Below are positions 26,419 to 34,548 of a DNA stretch of 40,001 bases, in pieces. Within the stretch, counting starts at the first letter, position 1. Each line of letters starts with the position of its first letter. The translations under genes and the position numbers were made by a program. The stretch covers positions 1 through 40,001 of the forward strand of contig JANWVR010000141.1 in the NCBI GenBank assembly GCA_025056735.1, written 5' to 3'. Source of the stretch: Saprospiraceae bacterium. Its GTDB lineage: Bacteria; Bacteroidota; Bacteroidia; Chitinophagales; Saprospiraceae. Below the pieces are notes generated by a model. The model made no database searches, was not told where the DNA came from, and saw only the letters and a list, made by a program, of their open reading frames with translations.

Positions 26419-29400
26419 ATGCGAACGCTTTTTCTATCTCTGTTGGGCTGTCTATGCTCCACGGCGGCCTTTGGGCAAACGCCCTACTTCCAGCAAGAGG
26501 TACACTACCGTATTCGCGTCGCTCTCGACGACACGAAGCACACTCTCCAGGGCCATGTGCGCATGGAATACATCAACCATGCTCCTGATGCGCTAACGGA
26601 AATCTGGATACACCTCTGGCCCAACGCCTACCAGAACCGCCGAACGGCGTTTTGCCGGCAGCAGTTGCGCTTAGGAAAGGCGGAATTCTATTTTGCCCCC
26701 GATAGCTCGCTGGGCTATATTCGCCAGCTAGACTTTCAAGTGAATGGCCGGGCGGCTTCGTGGCAGTATCACCCTGAACACACCGATATTGCCCGCGTGG
26801 CGTTAGCCGAACCCTTGCCGCCTGGAGGGCGCGTTGTTGTAGAGACGCCGTTTTTGGTAAAAATACCGGCCACGTTCTCTCGCATCGGGCATAAAGGGCA
26901 GGCGTATCAGGTAACGCAATGGTATCCGAAACCGGCAGTGTATGATGCGCGCGGCTGGCACCCGATGCCTTACCTGGATATGGGCGAGTTTTACTCCGAG
27001 TTTGGCTCGTTTGATGTAGAGATCACATTGCCTGAAAATTACGTCGTTGGCGCCACGGGTGTGCTGCAGTCACCGGAGGAGCGTGCGTTTTTGCTGCGCC
27101 GGGTGGCGGAGACGCAGGCCGCGTTGGCGCGTTTGGATACGGTGAGCGACACGCCTCGCCGGAAGCGCTCAAAAGTCGAGGACGAATTTCCGCCCTCTTC
27201 ACCGACGCTGAAGACCCTGCGCTATTGGGCGGAGCGTGTGCATGATTTCGCGTGGTTTGCCGATAAGCGTTTCTACGTCTTGCGCGATACCGCGCGGTTG
27301 GCGTCGGGTCGAGAAGTGGAGTGCTGGGCTATGTTTCCGCCCTCGCAAGGCCAGTTATGGCAGCGGGCGGCCTTTTACGTTCGGCGGGCGGTCGAGTTCT
27401 ATTCGGAACAGGTGGGCGAATATCCCTGGCCGCAAGCGACAGCGGTTCAGAGTGCGTTGAGCGCAGGCGGCGGCATGGAATACCCGATGATCACTGTGAT
27501 TGGCGACGCAGATAATGCGGAGAGCTTAGACGAAGTCATCGCGCACGAGGTAGGGCACAACTGGTTCTACGGCATTTTAGCCTCAAACGAGCGCGATTAC
27601 CCGTGGATGGATGAGGGGCTGAATACCTACTACGAGCATCGTTACATGGAGGCGTATTATGGCAAGAGCGAATACTCTGGAGAGCCGGGCAAGCGGCCCT
27701 TAAGCTCGCAATTTTTCGGCACCTTGCCCGAAATGCTGCTGACGCTATTTGCACGCATAGGGGATGTTCAGACGCCTTCCTCGCCAGAGAGGACTTTCAA
27801 TGGTATGGGTTATTGGGCTAACGCTTACGCGAAGCCAGTCGTTTTTCTGCGCTGGGTGGAGCAATCGGTAGGGCGTCCGCTGTTCGACCGGGCAATGAAG
27901 CACTACTATCAGCAGTGGCAATTCCGCCACCCGCATCCGGAGGACCTGCGCGCGGCATGGAAAGAGGTCGGGCTGGAGGCCGATTGGTTTTTTAAGGCGA
28001 TGGAAAGCGCGCGTGTTTTCGATGTGGCTCTGCGACGCGCGCAACGCCAACCTGACGGCGGTTGGGAAATTTGGGTGAAAAATCGCGGCGCCCAACGAGG
28101 GCCGTTCCGCATATCGGCGCTGAAGTCGGGCAGGGTAGTGCATGAGCAGTGGTATCCGGCCTTTCGGAATGCTTTAGGCGTGGTAACCTTCCCAAACGTA
28201 GAGGTAGATGCGTTTGAGATTGACCGCGAGCGCGCTACTTTGGATGCTTATCGCGCTAACAATAGGCGGCGTGTAGGCGGTCTTTCGCTCAGCCCTCGCC
28301 CCCTATTGCTTCGCCCTGTGGTTCCGTTTGAGGCCGCCAACTACAGAGCACTTGGCCTGCTACCATGGCTGGCCTGGAACCAATACGATAAGACCACCGT
28401 TGGCCTGGCGTTGTACAGCCCTCTTTTGCCGCCGCAGCGTTTTCGCTACTACTTGATGCCGGGCATTGGAACGGCCTCGGGCAACATTGTCGGGTTGGCC
28501 GATGTGCAATATCGCTTTTTGCCTGGTGGGTTGGTACCGCATGCGACCCTGGGCTTCAACGTTCGCTCTGCCACGTACGCCCATCGTCTGGGTGAGGGTG
28601 GCTATCGGCTCCAGTACTGGCGATGGGCGCCGGCATTGCGGCTTGACCTGCGCAGTGCTTCGTCCGCTTTCGCGCATGGGCTGGATGTACGCGCCATTTT
28701 CCTGCAAAAAGAAGAACCAACCTTCAGCGATCAGGGCGTTTTTGCGGGCAAACGCACTCCTGCGGCACAGATTTACGAAGCGCGCTATGAGGCTCAGAAC
28801 TTTGCCCTGCCCAATCCCTATCGGGCTTTCTTTGCCTTAGAAGGGCAGCGCTACTCCGTGCAGGGTGTGGCGGCCAGCTATTTGCGCGCCTCTGCAGCGT
28901 GGGAGCAGGAATTTTTATACAAGCCCAAAAAGCGCATCTACGCCCGCTTCTTTGGCGGTTACTTCCTGCACAACACGCAGCGCCGGCGCGGTAATGTGGC
29001 CACCAACAGCCTGACGAACGACGTGGCGCGCGCCTCGTTTGCCCTAAACCCGCAAGGCTTCAACGACTACCGCTTTGACCAGATCTTTCTGGGCCGCACC
29101 GACACGCGCGGCTTCCTGGCGCGTCAGGTTAGCCAGACGGAGGGCGGCTTCAAAAATGCCCTCGGCCCTGCTTACGCCCAGGTGTTCGGAAACTCCAACG
29201 ACTTCATTGCGGCGCTCAACCTGCGCGCCGACCTGCCCGTGTCCTTGCTGTTCAAGCCCTACTTCGATATTGGCTATTTCCGCGACGCCACGCCGCTGGG
29301 CGCTTCCCGCCCGTTGGAGGAGCAACTCGTCTGGAGCGGTGGCCTGATGCTGGAAATCCTGCGCGGACGCTTTGAGATGTATTTTCCACTCGTCCACAGT

Positions 29401-29523
29401 GCAGCCCTGCGCCAGCTCTACGCCAGCGCTACCGATAATTACTGGCAACGCATTACCTGGAGCATACGCATAGCGCCTATTCGCGTGCGCGACCGAGAGC
29501 AGATGCTTCGACTGCTGGATTAG
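26419..29523 (+). CDS. M1-family metallopeptidase with C-terminal barrel-like domain
   Basis: 1034 residues. Residues 1-20 are a signal peptide (MRTLFLSLLGCLCSTAAFG then Q), so the protein is exported. An aminopeptidase-N-like N-terminal beta domain leads to the exopeptidase motif GGMEYP (351-356) and the zinc site HEVGHNW (H376, E377, H380), with E399 18 residues after H380, as required in M1. From about residue 630 the sequence turns into alternating aromatic/polar strands (FRYYLMPGIG, QYRFLPGGLVPHATLGFNV, DYRFDQIFLGRTDTRGFLAR), like an outer-membrane barrel or surface-antigen domain. The start at 26419 is preferred to ATG 26377, which lacks a signal peptide at its front. Confidence 0.9.
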   Translation: MRTLFLSLLGCLCSTAAFGQTPYFQQEVHYRIRVALDDTKHTLQGHVRMEYINHAPDALTEIWIHLWPNAYQNRRTAFCRQQLRLGKAEFYFAPDSSLGYIRQLDFQVNGRAASWQYHPEHTDIARVALAEPLPPGGRVVVETPFLVKIPATFSRIGHKGQAYQVTQWYPKPAVYDARGWHPMPYLDMGEFYSEFGSFDVEITLPENYVVGATGVLQSPEERAFLLRRVAETQAALARLDTVSDTPRRKRSKVEDEFPPSSPTLKTLRYWAERVHDFAWFADKRFYVLRDTARLASGREVECWAMFPPSQGQLWQRAAFYVRRAVEFYSEQVGEYPWPQATAVQSALSAGGGMEYPMITVIGDADNAESLDEVIAHEVGHNWFYGILASNERDYPWMDEGLNTYYEHRYMEAYYGKSEYSGEPGKRPLSSQFFGTLPEMLLTLFARIGDVQTPSSPERTFNGMGYWANAYAKPVVFLRWVEQSVGRPLFDRAMKHYYQQWQFRHPHPEDLRAAWKEVGLEADWFFKAMESARVFDVALRRAQRQPDGGWEIWVKNRGAQRGPFRISALKSGRVVHEQWYPAFRNALGVVTFPNVEVDAFEIDRERATLDAYRANNRRRVGGLSLSPRPLLLRPVVPFEAANYRALGLLPWLAWNQYDKTTVGLALYSPLLPPQRFRYYLMPGIGTASGNIVGLADVQYRFLPGGLVPHATLGFNVRSATYAHRLGEGGYRLQYWRWAPALRLDLRSASSAFAHGLDVRAIFLQKEEPTFSDQGVFAGKRTPAAQIYEARYEAQNFALPNPYRAFFALEGQRYSVQGVAASYLRASAAWEQEFLYKPKKRIYARFFGGYFLHNTQRRRGNVATNSLTNDVARASFALNPQGFNDYRFDQIFLGRTDTRGFLARQVSQTEGGFKNALGPAYAQVFGNSNDFIAALNLRADLPVSLLFKPYFDIGYFRDATPLGASRPLEEQLVWSGGLMLEILRGRFEMYFPLVHSAALRQLYASATDNYWQRITWSIRIAPIRVRDREQMLRLLD

Positions 29524-29526
29524 AAC

Positions 29527-29542
29527 AGAATTCCAGAATTCT
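29527..29542. terminator. Hairpin between convergent genes
   Basis: AGAATTC (29527-29533) and GAATTCT (29536-29542) are complementary and separated by CA, four bases after the peptidase stop and 20 bases before the stop of the convergent HHH-barrel gene. No strong T-run follows in either direction. A bidirectional terminator role is inferred from position. Confidence 0.35.
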
Positions 29543-29562
29543 TCAGCTGCCTCTTTCCGTTG

Positions 29563-31641
29563 TCATTGTTCTGCTTCGTCGTTCCATCGGAAGCGGGCTT
29601 GCAGTTTCCACTCGCTGAAGCGTCCGATAGCGCCGGAGGGGCTGCTGGGTACGCGCTGGATGGTTTGTTCGTAGCGGGCCTCTAAGCGGAGCCAGGGGGC
29701 GACGCGCCATTGCAGGTTGACGAAGTAGCGCGAGCCGCGGCCGGCGAAGCCAGGGATGCTGACGGCGGCAAAAAGGTCGTTCTCGAAGGCGTAAATGCGG
29801 GCGTCGTAGTCCTGCGTATCAAAGATGACGAAGCGGCCCAGACCGGAAAAGCGCGACTGGAGCGGTTTGACGACCACTTCCTGATAGGCTAAAAAGCCGC
29901 GCGAGGGTTGGCTGTTGATCACGCTGAAGTGCGTCCACTCTACGCGGCTGCGCATTTCGATGCCGCCGCCAACGCGATAGGCCGCGTGCAGGCGCAGGCG
30001 TTGGCGCTGGTGTTCCAGCAGGGCGCGCTCGGGGTGCTGGCTGCTATTGCGCTCCTTCACCTCGCGGAACCACAGGACATAGAACGATACTCCGCGCTGA
30101 GGTGTCCAGATGATGCGGCTTAAGTACTCGCGCCCCAGCGACGGAGCGTTGGCACCGAAGCGCAGCCACGGGTGCCGCCACAGGTCGGCGTAGGCGTTGA
30201 TCTGCCATTTGCGCCCGAAGCGCACGTCGGCGCCCCAGTAGAGGCCGTGTTCGTTGTTGGCACCCGACGTCTCGGCGAAGGGCGCGGCATAGATGGCCTG
30301 ATAGCGCGGGTCAAAATAGCGGTGCAGTAGGGCCATTGTTACGCGGCTGTCCACGCTAAAGAGCAGGCCGTTGAGGGTGGCTGCGGCGCCGTTGTTGCTT
30401 CGGGCGATTTCGCCGAAGGCGTACCAGTTACGTCGTCGCCAGAAATAGTCGGCACTCAGAGAGGTGAGGCGCTGGCCCTGGAAGGCATAAAGGCGATACG
30501 GAGCGGGTGTAGGTCGCCAGGGGACGTCGTACTGCAGGTGGACGGCGTTGAGCGCCACCTGGCCGCTGCGCCAATTGCGGGCGAGGACGGCGCCGCCGAG
30601 CCATTCGCCGATGGCGCCCTCGTTGCGGATTTCGGAGGGCGTGCGGTGCAGGCCGGCCGTTTGCAGGGAGGTGAAAAAGCGGTCTATGGGTTCCAGGTCG
30701 GTGGAGTCTATGATCTCGCGCACGTTGGCGTCGCGCCGGCGGTACGAGCCCAGCACGGTAGCCTCCCAATGGCGACCCAGCCGGAGGACGGCAGCGCCGC
30801 CGCGGAGGAAGAAGGCTTCGCCAAAAGCCGAATAGGGCGCAATGCGCGGCCCGCTGCGCACGATGGCCGTCGTCTCGGCGCTCTTGCCGGGGGCAAAGCG
30901 CGTTTGCAGAATCAGCCCCTGGCCCAGCCGCACGGAGTAGTCGCCCAAGGCCAGGGCACGCACGACAGGATGTGCATTTTGCACCCAAAAGTGGGCGCTG
31001 TAAAAATCGAAGCCGCGCGGGTTGCTGCCGCGAAAGAATGCCTCGCCAGGGTCTTTTTCGGCCGTCAGGCCGAAGCGCAGGCGTTGGTCGAAGGTATGCA
31101 GGAAGCGCATCCCCAGCCAATCGGCGTTGCCCTCGGCCTGGCGGAAGTTCCAGGGCGTGGGTCGGCCCCAACGCACGAGCAGCTCGTTGCGCCCGCGCAG
31201 CAGGCCGCGCCACACAGAGCCATAGCGGTCATCTAAACCCGTGTTGACGCCCACAAAGGGTAGCAAGCGGCGGATGTCGGCCAGATCCCAACCTGGGATG
31301 GCTTGCAGCTCGTAGACATTCAGCAATGGGCCCAGTTGGTCGCGGTATTGCAGGAAGTTTTCAATTTGCAGTTCGTTGAGCAGTCGCAGGGCTGAGAGTT
31401 CGTCGCGTCCGACGCGATTGAGGTCGAGCGGGCGGCGGCGTACGTTTTCCAGAAACTCTAAAAACATCTGCGCTTCGGCCTCATTGACCTGTTCGTTTTC
31501 GCGGAAGAAGCTCTCCAACAGTTCGCCAGTAGTCGGTTCTTCCACCTGGCTCCAGGCAGGCAGGGAACAGAGTAGTGCCCAAAACCATATCCAAGAGCGG
31601 AGCAGAACGAAGGCAGCGGAGAGGGCGTAACGCAGGGGCAT
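29563..31641 (-). CDS. Helix-hairpin-helix domain protein with outer-membrane-barrel-like body
   Basis: 692 residues. An N-terminal hydrophobic signal (ending SLPAWSQ near residue 32) precedes a ComEA-like pair of helix-hairpin-helix elements at about residues 60-125 (RPLDLNRVGRDELSALRLLN, LLNVYELQAIPGWDLADIR). The rest is rich in alternating aromatic and charged residues (WRVAPWLRLEARYEQTI), consistent with a beta-barrel in the outer membrane. The family is common and uncharacterised in Bacteroidota. ATG 31641 is chosen over the upstream in-frame TTG 31683, which would hide the signal peptide. It is 46 bases downstream of the ATPase-nuclease gene on the same strand and may be co-transcribed with it. 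Confidence 0.82.
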   Translation of the reverse strand: MPLRYALSAAFVLLRSWIWFWALLCSLPAWSQVEEPTTGELLESFFRENEQVNEAEAQMFLEFLENVRRRPLDLNRVGRDELSALRLLNELQIENFLQYRDQLGPLLNVYELQAIPGWDLADIRRLLPFVGVNTGLDDRYGSVWRGLLRGRNELLVRWGRPTPWNFRQAEGNADWLGMRFLHTFDQRLRFGLTAEKDPGEAFFRGSNPRGFDFYSAHFWVQNAHPVVRALALGDYSVRLGQGLILQTRFAPGKSAETTAIVRSGPRIAPYSAFGEAFFLRGGAAVLRLGRHWEATVLGSYRRRDANVREIIDSTDLEPIDRFFTSLQTAGLHRTPSEIRNEGAIGEWLGGAVLARNWRSGQVALNAVHLQYDVPWRPTPAPYRLYAFQGQRLTSLSADYFWRRRNWYAFGEIARSNNGAAATLNGLLFSVDSRVTMALLHRYFDPRYQAIYAAPFAETSGANNEHGLYWGADVRFGRKWQINAYADLWRHPWLRFGANAPSLGREYLSRIIWTPQRGVSFYVLWFREVKERNSSQHPERALLEHQRQRLRLHAAYRVGGGIEMRSRVEWTHFSVINSQPSRGFLAYQEVVVKPLQSRFSGLGRFVIFDTQDYDARIYAFENDLFAAVSIPGFAGRGSRYFVNLQWRVAPWLRLEARYEQTIQRVPSSPSGAIGRFSEWKLQARFRWNDEAEQ

Positions 31642-31687
31642 AGAAAAGAGAGGTTTGGGTGGCAAAAAGCATTGGCGCGGCAAGTCC

Positions 31688-33205
31688 TCAGAAGTCCTTT
31701 TCCTCGTCGTAGGGCACTAAGAAGACCGACACCTCGACGCCTTTGAGGGTGAAGCGCTCTTCGCGCACCTCGGGCGGATACTGGATGCTGTTGGGAGTGA
31801 ATACAACGCACACGGCTTTTTTCAGGCCAAGGCTGCGGGCATAGTAGGCTGCCTGTTGCTTGCCGCGCTCGAATTTCGCTAAGCCGTAGTATCGCTTGGC
31901 TTCGAAGAGCAGCTCCTGGCCGCGCAGATTCACCACTAAATCGCTTTTGCCCAACCCAGTGTTGGCTTCCCGGTAGGTCTTTCCGCCTGCTTGCTGCACA
32001 AAGGCCGTCAGGAAAGTCTCGAAGCTGTAAAGCAATCCCGCTTCTTTGATGGACACGTACTGTCCCTGGGCGTTTTTTTCGCGAAAGACGCCAAAGCCCC
32101 GGCGGGCGGCATAGGCTTTGTATTCGGCGATGAGTTTTTCTACGTCCAGCTCGCCAGAAGGCTCCAGGAAGGGCACAGGGCGGAGGTGGGCGGTTAGTTC
32201 TGTGAGTTCTCCGTTGGTGTATGGGTAGAAGGCGTCGTAAAGTCGTTTTTTGTAGTAAGGCACCCAAAACTCCACTAAGCCGTTTTTGCCAGGGCGAATG
32301 ATGCCGTTGACGTAGAGGTCTTTGATGGCGGGTCGGTCTATTTTAAACGGGACGACAGCCTCTGTAAACAGGAGCATTTCCACAAAGGAGCGGTGCGCAT
32401 TTGCCTTCTGCAGGATGTTGGCAAAGTGCTTTTCTAAGGTCTGTTCGAGGTACCACTGTTCGACTTCTAAATAGTGGGCGTAGGTAATTTTTTTGTCGTC
32501 AGCATGTCGGCTAACGAGTTCGTGGGCAAAGGCGTTGACTAAGCCCGGCTGTCCGGCAGTAACTTCATGGATTTTGCGCACAACTTTTCGCTCGAAGCGC
32601 TGCCCGGTTTCGGCTTCGTGTTGGCCCAGCAGCTCGAAGGTTTCCTCTAAGGTAAAATAGGGCAGATGGAATTCATCGGCGATATTAAACGGGCTGGCAT
32701 TGTCGCCTACAACGCCTGTCAGGTTGGAGACGCCTACAAAGATGACGCTTTTCAGGCTGTGTGTGTCGCGGGAGTGGTACAGGTTGCGGATAGTGTGCAA
32801 AAAAGACCGGAGCAATTCTCTATTTAAACCTTCTACCTCATCTACCATCAGAACCAGCTTAAGATGTTTGACGGTCTCCAAGTAATCGGAAACCCGCGCG
32901 TATGTGTCAAATTCAGGTGGGCTTAAGCCAATTTCAGTAAGTGTGGTATGCAATTTTCGGAGTAGTCCTTCAGAGGTTTCATCGCCGTAATTTTCAAAGT
33001 TGAGTTGCAGAAAAGCATAACCCTCCCTCTCCAATGCCTGCTTGAGCAACAGAAAATACGTGCTTTTCCCGCTTTGTCGGGGCGCCCAGATCGTGAAGTA
33101 GCGGCGTCGTTTGATGAAGTCTATGCCCTTGGCTATCAGCGCAGGTCTGAGGAGTGTGTAATGCTCCTGAGGGTTGTTTGGGCCAGAGCAATTGAAATAG
33201 CGCAT
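31688..33205 (-). CDS. AAA-like ATPase fused to PD-(D/E)XK nuclease domain
   Basis: 505 residues, cytosolic. The N-terminal AAA-like ATPase has Walker A APRQSGKST (41-49), Walker B LVLMVDE (117-123) and a sensor-like GVSNLTG (158-164). The C-terminal region carries a PD-(D/E)XK core: D422 in GKSDLVVNLRG and E435-A-K437 in LLFEAKRYYG. The middle (about 240-340) resembles a winged-helix linker. The family is widespread in Bacteroidota and its role is not settled. ATG 33205 (MRYFNCSGPNNP) fits the family start. The upstream TTG 33241 lies on the promoter box, so it is rejected. No partner gene of a known defence or toxin-antitoxin system adjoins it. Confidence 0.88.
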   Translation of the reverse strand: MRYFNCSGPNNPQEHYTLLRPALIAKGIDFIKRRRYFTIWAPRQSGKSTYFLLLKQALEREGYAFLQLNFENYGDETSEGLLRKLHTTLTEIGLSPPEFDTYARVSDYLETVKHLKLVLMVDEVEGLNRELLRSFLHTIRNLYHSRDTHSLKSVIFVGVSNLTGVVGDNASPFNIADEFHLPYFTLEETFELLGQHEAETGQRFERKVVRKIHEVTAGQPGLVNAFAHELVSRHADDKKITYAHYLEVEQWYLEQTLEKHFANILQKANAHRSFVEMLLFTEAVVPFKIDRPAIKDLYVNGIIRPGKNGLVEFWVPYYKKRLYDAFYPYTNGELTELTAHLRPVPFLEPSGELDVEKLIAEYKAYAARRGFGVFREKNAQGQYVSIKEAGLLYSFETFLTAFVQQAGGKTYREANTGLGKSDLVVNLRGQELLFEAKRYYGLAKFERGKQQAAYYARSLGLKKAVCVVFTPNSIQYPPEVREERFTLKGVEVSVFLVPYDEEKDF

Positions 33206-33238
33206 AGCGGGAGAATGCCTGATGGAACCAATTTTGCC

Positions 33239-33246
33239 CAAAGGTA
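33239..33246 (-). promoter_or_regulatory. -7 box of the ATPase-nuclease gene
   Basis: The minus strand reads TACCTTTG (33246-33239), 33 bases before the ATG at 33205. Its last three bases are the TTG that a naive gene call would take as a start. No good -33 element is visible. Confidence 0.6.
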
Positions 33247-33273
33247 CGGAGCAGGGTCAAGTACGGGCGGCGC

Positions 33274-34482
33274 TTAATGCAGGCGTTGGAGCACGGTTTT
33301 CATGCGCTGGATGGCTTCGCGCAGTTGCGCTTCGGAGGCGGCATAGCTGAGGCGGAAGCAGTTGGGATCACCAAAGGCCGTACCCGACACTAAGCCGACG
33401 TAGGCGTTGTTCATGATGAAATCGCAGAAGTCGTCGGCGTTTTGAATGACGATATGGTCGTCGGTTTTTCCGAAAAAGTCGCTGATGTCTGGGAAAACGT
33501 AGAAGGCGCCTTCGGGGTGGTTGGAGCGGATGCCGGGTATTTCTTCGAGCATGGAGAGCACGATGTCGCGGCGGTGGCGGAAAGCCTCGCGCATGGCATA
33601 GGTAGGGCTGAGGTCGCCGAGCAAGGCCACAGCGCCTGCTTTCTGGCTGAAGGCAGCGGCGCCGCTGGTTACCTGACCCTGTATTTTCGAGCAGGCGTCG
33701 GCGATGAACTTGGGCGCCCCCATGTACCCCAAGCGCCAGCCAGTCATAGCGAAGCCTTTGGCAAAGCCATTAACAGTGATGGTGCGGTCGCGCACCTGTG
33801 GGAAGGCGCCGATGCTGACGTGCTCGTGGGTAAAGTTGATGTACTCGTAAATTTCATCGCTCACCACATAGACATGGTCGTGACGGGCCAGTACTTCGGC
33901 ATAAGCCTGCAATTCGTGGCGGTCAAACACAGTGCCGGTAGGATTGCAGGGTGAGGAGAAAAGCACGAACTTAGTACGCGGCGTGATGGCTGCTTCAAGT
34001 TGTTCGGGTGCGGGCTTAAATTCGCGTTCAACGCCCGCATAAACGGGCACGGGCGTGCCGCCGGAGAGTTTGACGATCTCCCAATACGACACCCAGTACG
34101 GGGCAAAAATGACGACTTCGTCGCCAGGGTCGAGCAGCGCCTGGCAGATGTTGTAGATGGATTGTTTGGCGCCGTTGCTAACGACGATCTGTTCGGGTTT
34201 GTAATCTAAATGGTTGTCGCGCTTGAATTTTTCGCTAATGGCTTTGGTCAGCTCCGGCAGGCCAGGCACGGGGGTGTATTTCGTGTAGCCCTCTTGCAGG
34301 GCCTGATAAGCAGCCTCTTTAATATGGTGTGGGGTGTCAAAGTCGGGTTCGCCGAGGCTGAGGCTGATGACGTCGTAACCTTGTGCGCGCAATTCGCGAG
34401 CCATTCGGGCCATTTTGAGGGTTTCCGACTCAGCCAGCGTCAGTACACGCTTAGACAGGACAGAGTGATGCGTAGAAGTCAT
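33274..34482 (-). CDS. Aspartate-type PLP-dependent aminotransferase (fold type I)
   Basis: 402 residues, cytosolic. It transfers the amino group of aspartate or a related amino acid to 2-oxoglutarate. PLP-site residues are present: SNGAKQSIY (102-110), SSPCNPTG (176-183, N180), VVSDEIYEY (206-214, D209 and Y212), and the Schiff-base lysine K242 in NGFAKGFAMTGWRLG. The C-terminal substrate arginine is in CFRLSYAAS. It matches the AspAT Ib subgroup of Thermus and Bacillus. The true substrate could also be prephenate or another amino acid. ATG 34482 (MTSTHHSVLSKRV) is used since the -7 box overlaps the upstream TTG at 34524. Confidence 0.92.
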   Translation of the reverse strand: MTSTHHSVLSKRVLTLAESETLKMARMARELRAQGYDVISLSLGEPDFDTPHHIKEAAYQALQEGYTKYTPVPGLPELTKAISEKFKRDNHLDYKPEQIVVSNGAKQSIYNICQALLDPGDEVVIFAPYWVSYWEIVKLSGGTPVPVYAGVEREFKPAPEQLEAAITPRTKFVLFSSPCNPTGTVFDRHELQAYAEVLARHDHVYVVSDEIYEYINFTHEHVSIGAFPQVRDRTITVNGFAKGFAMTGWRLGYMGAPKFIADACSKIQGQVTSGAAAFSQKAGAVALLGDLSPTYAMREAFRHRRDIVLSMLEEIPGIRSNHPEGAFYVFPDISDFFGKTDDHIVIQNADDFCDFIMNNAYVGLVSGTAFGDPNCFRLSYAASEAQLREAIQRMKTVLQRLH

Positions 34483-34521
34483 ACTGAAGGGACACTTTCC
34501 AAAAAACAGGGTGAACACCTG

Positions 34522-34529
34522 CAAAGGTA
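34522..34529 (-). promoter_or_regulatory. -7 box of the aminotransferase gene
   Basis: The minus strand reads TACCTTTG (34529-34522), 39 bases before the ATG at 34482. As with the ATPase-nuclease gene, the box ends in a TTG that opens a longer reading frame. Confidence 0.6.
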
Positions 34530-34548
34530 TTGGAATGCAGTGCGATTG

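Noticed and set aside
30428-31236. Long open frames on both strands within the HHH-barrel gene
   Set aside because: The minus-strand alternative is Arg/Ala/Pro-rich and the plus-strand one has no domain. Both are shadows of the 692-residue gene.
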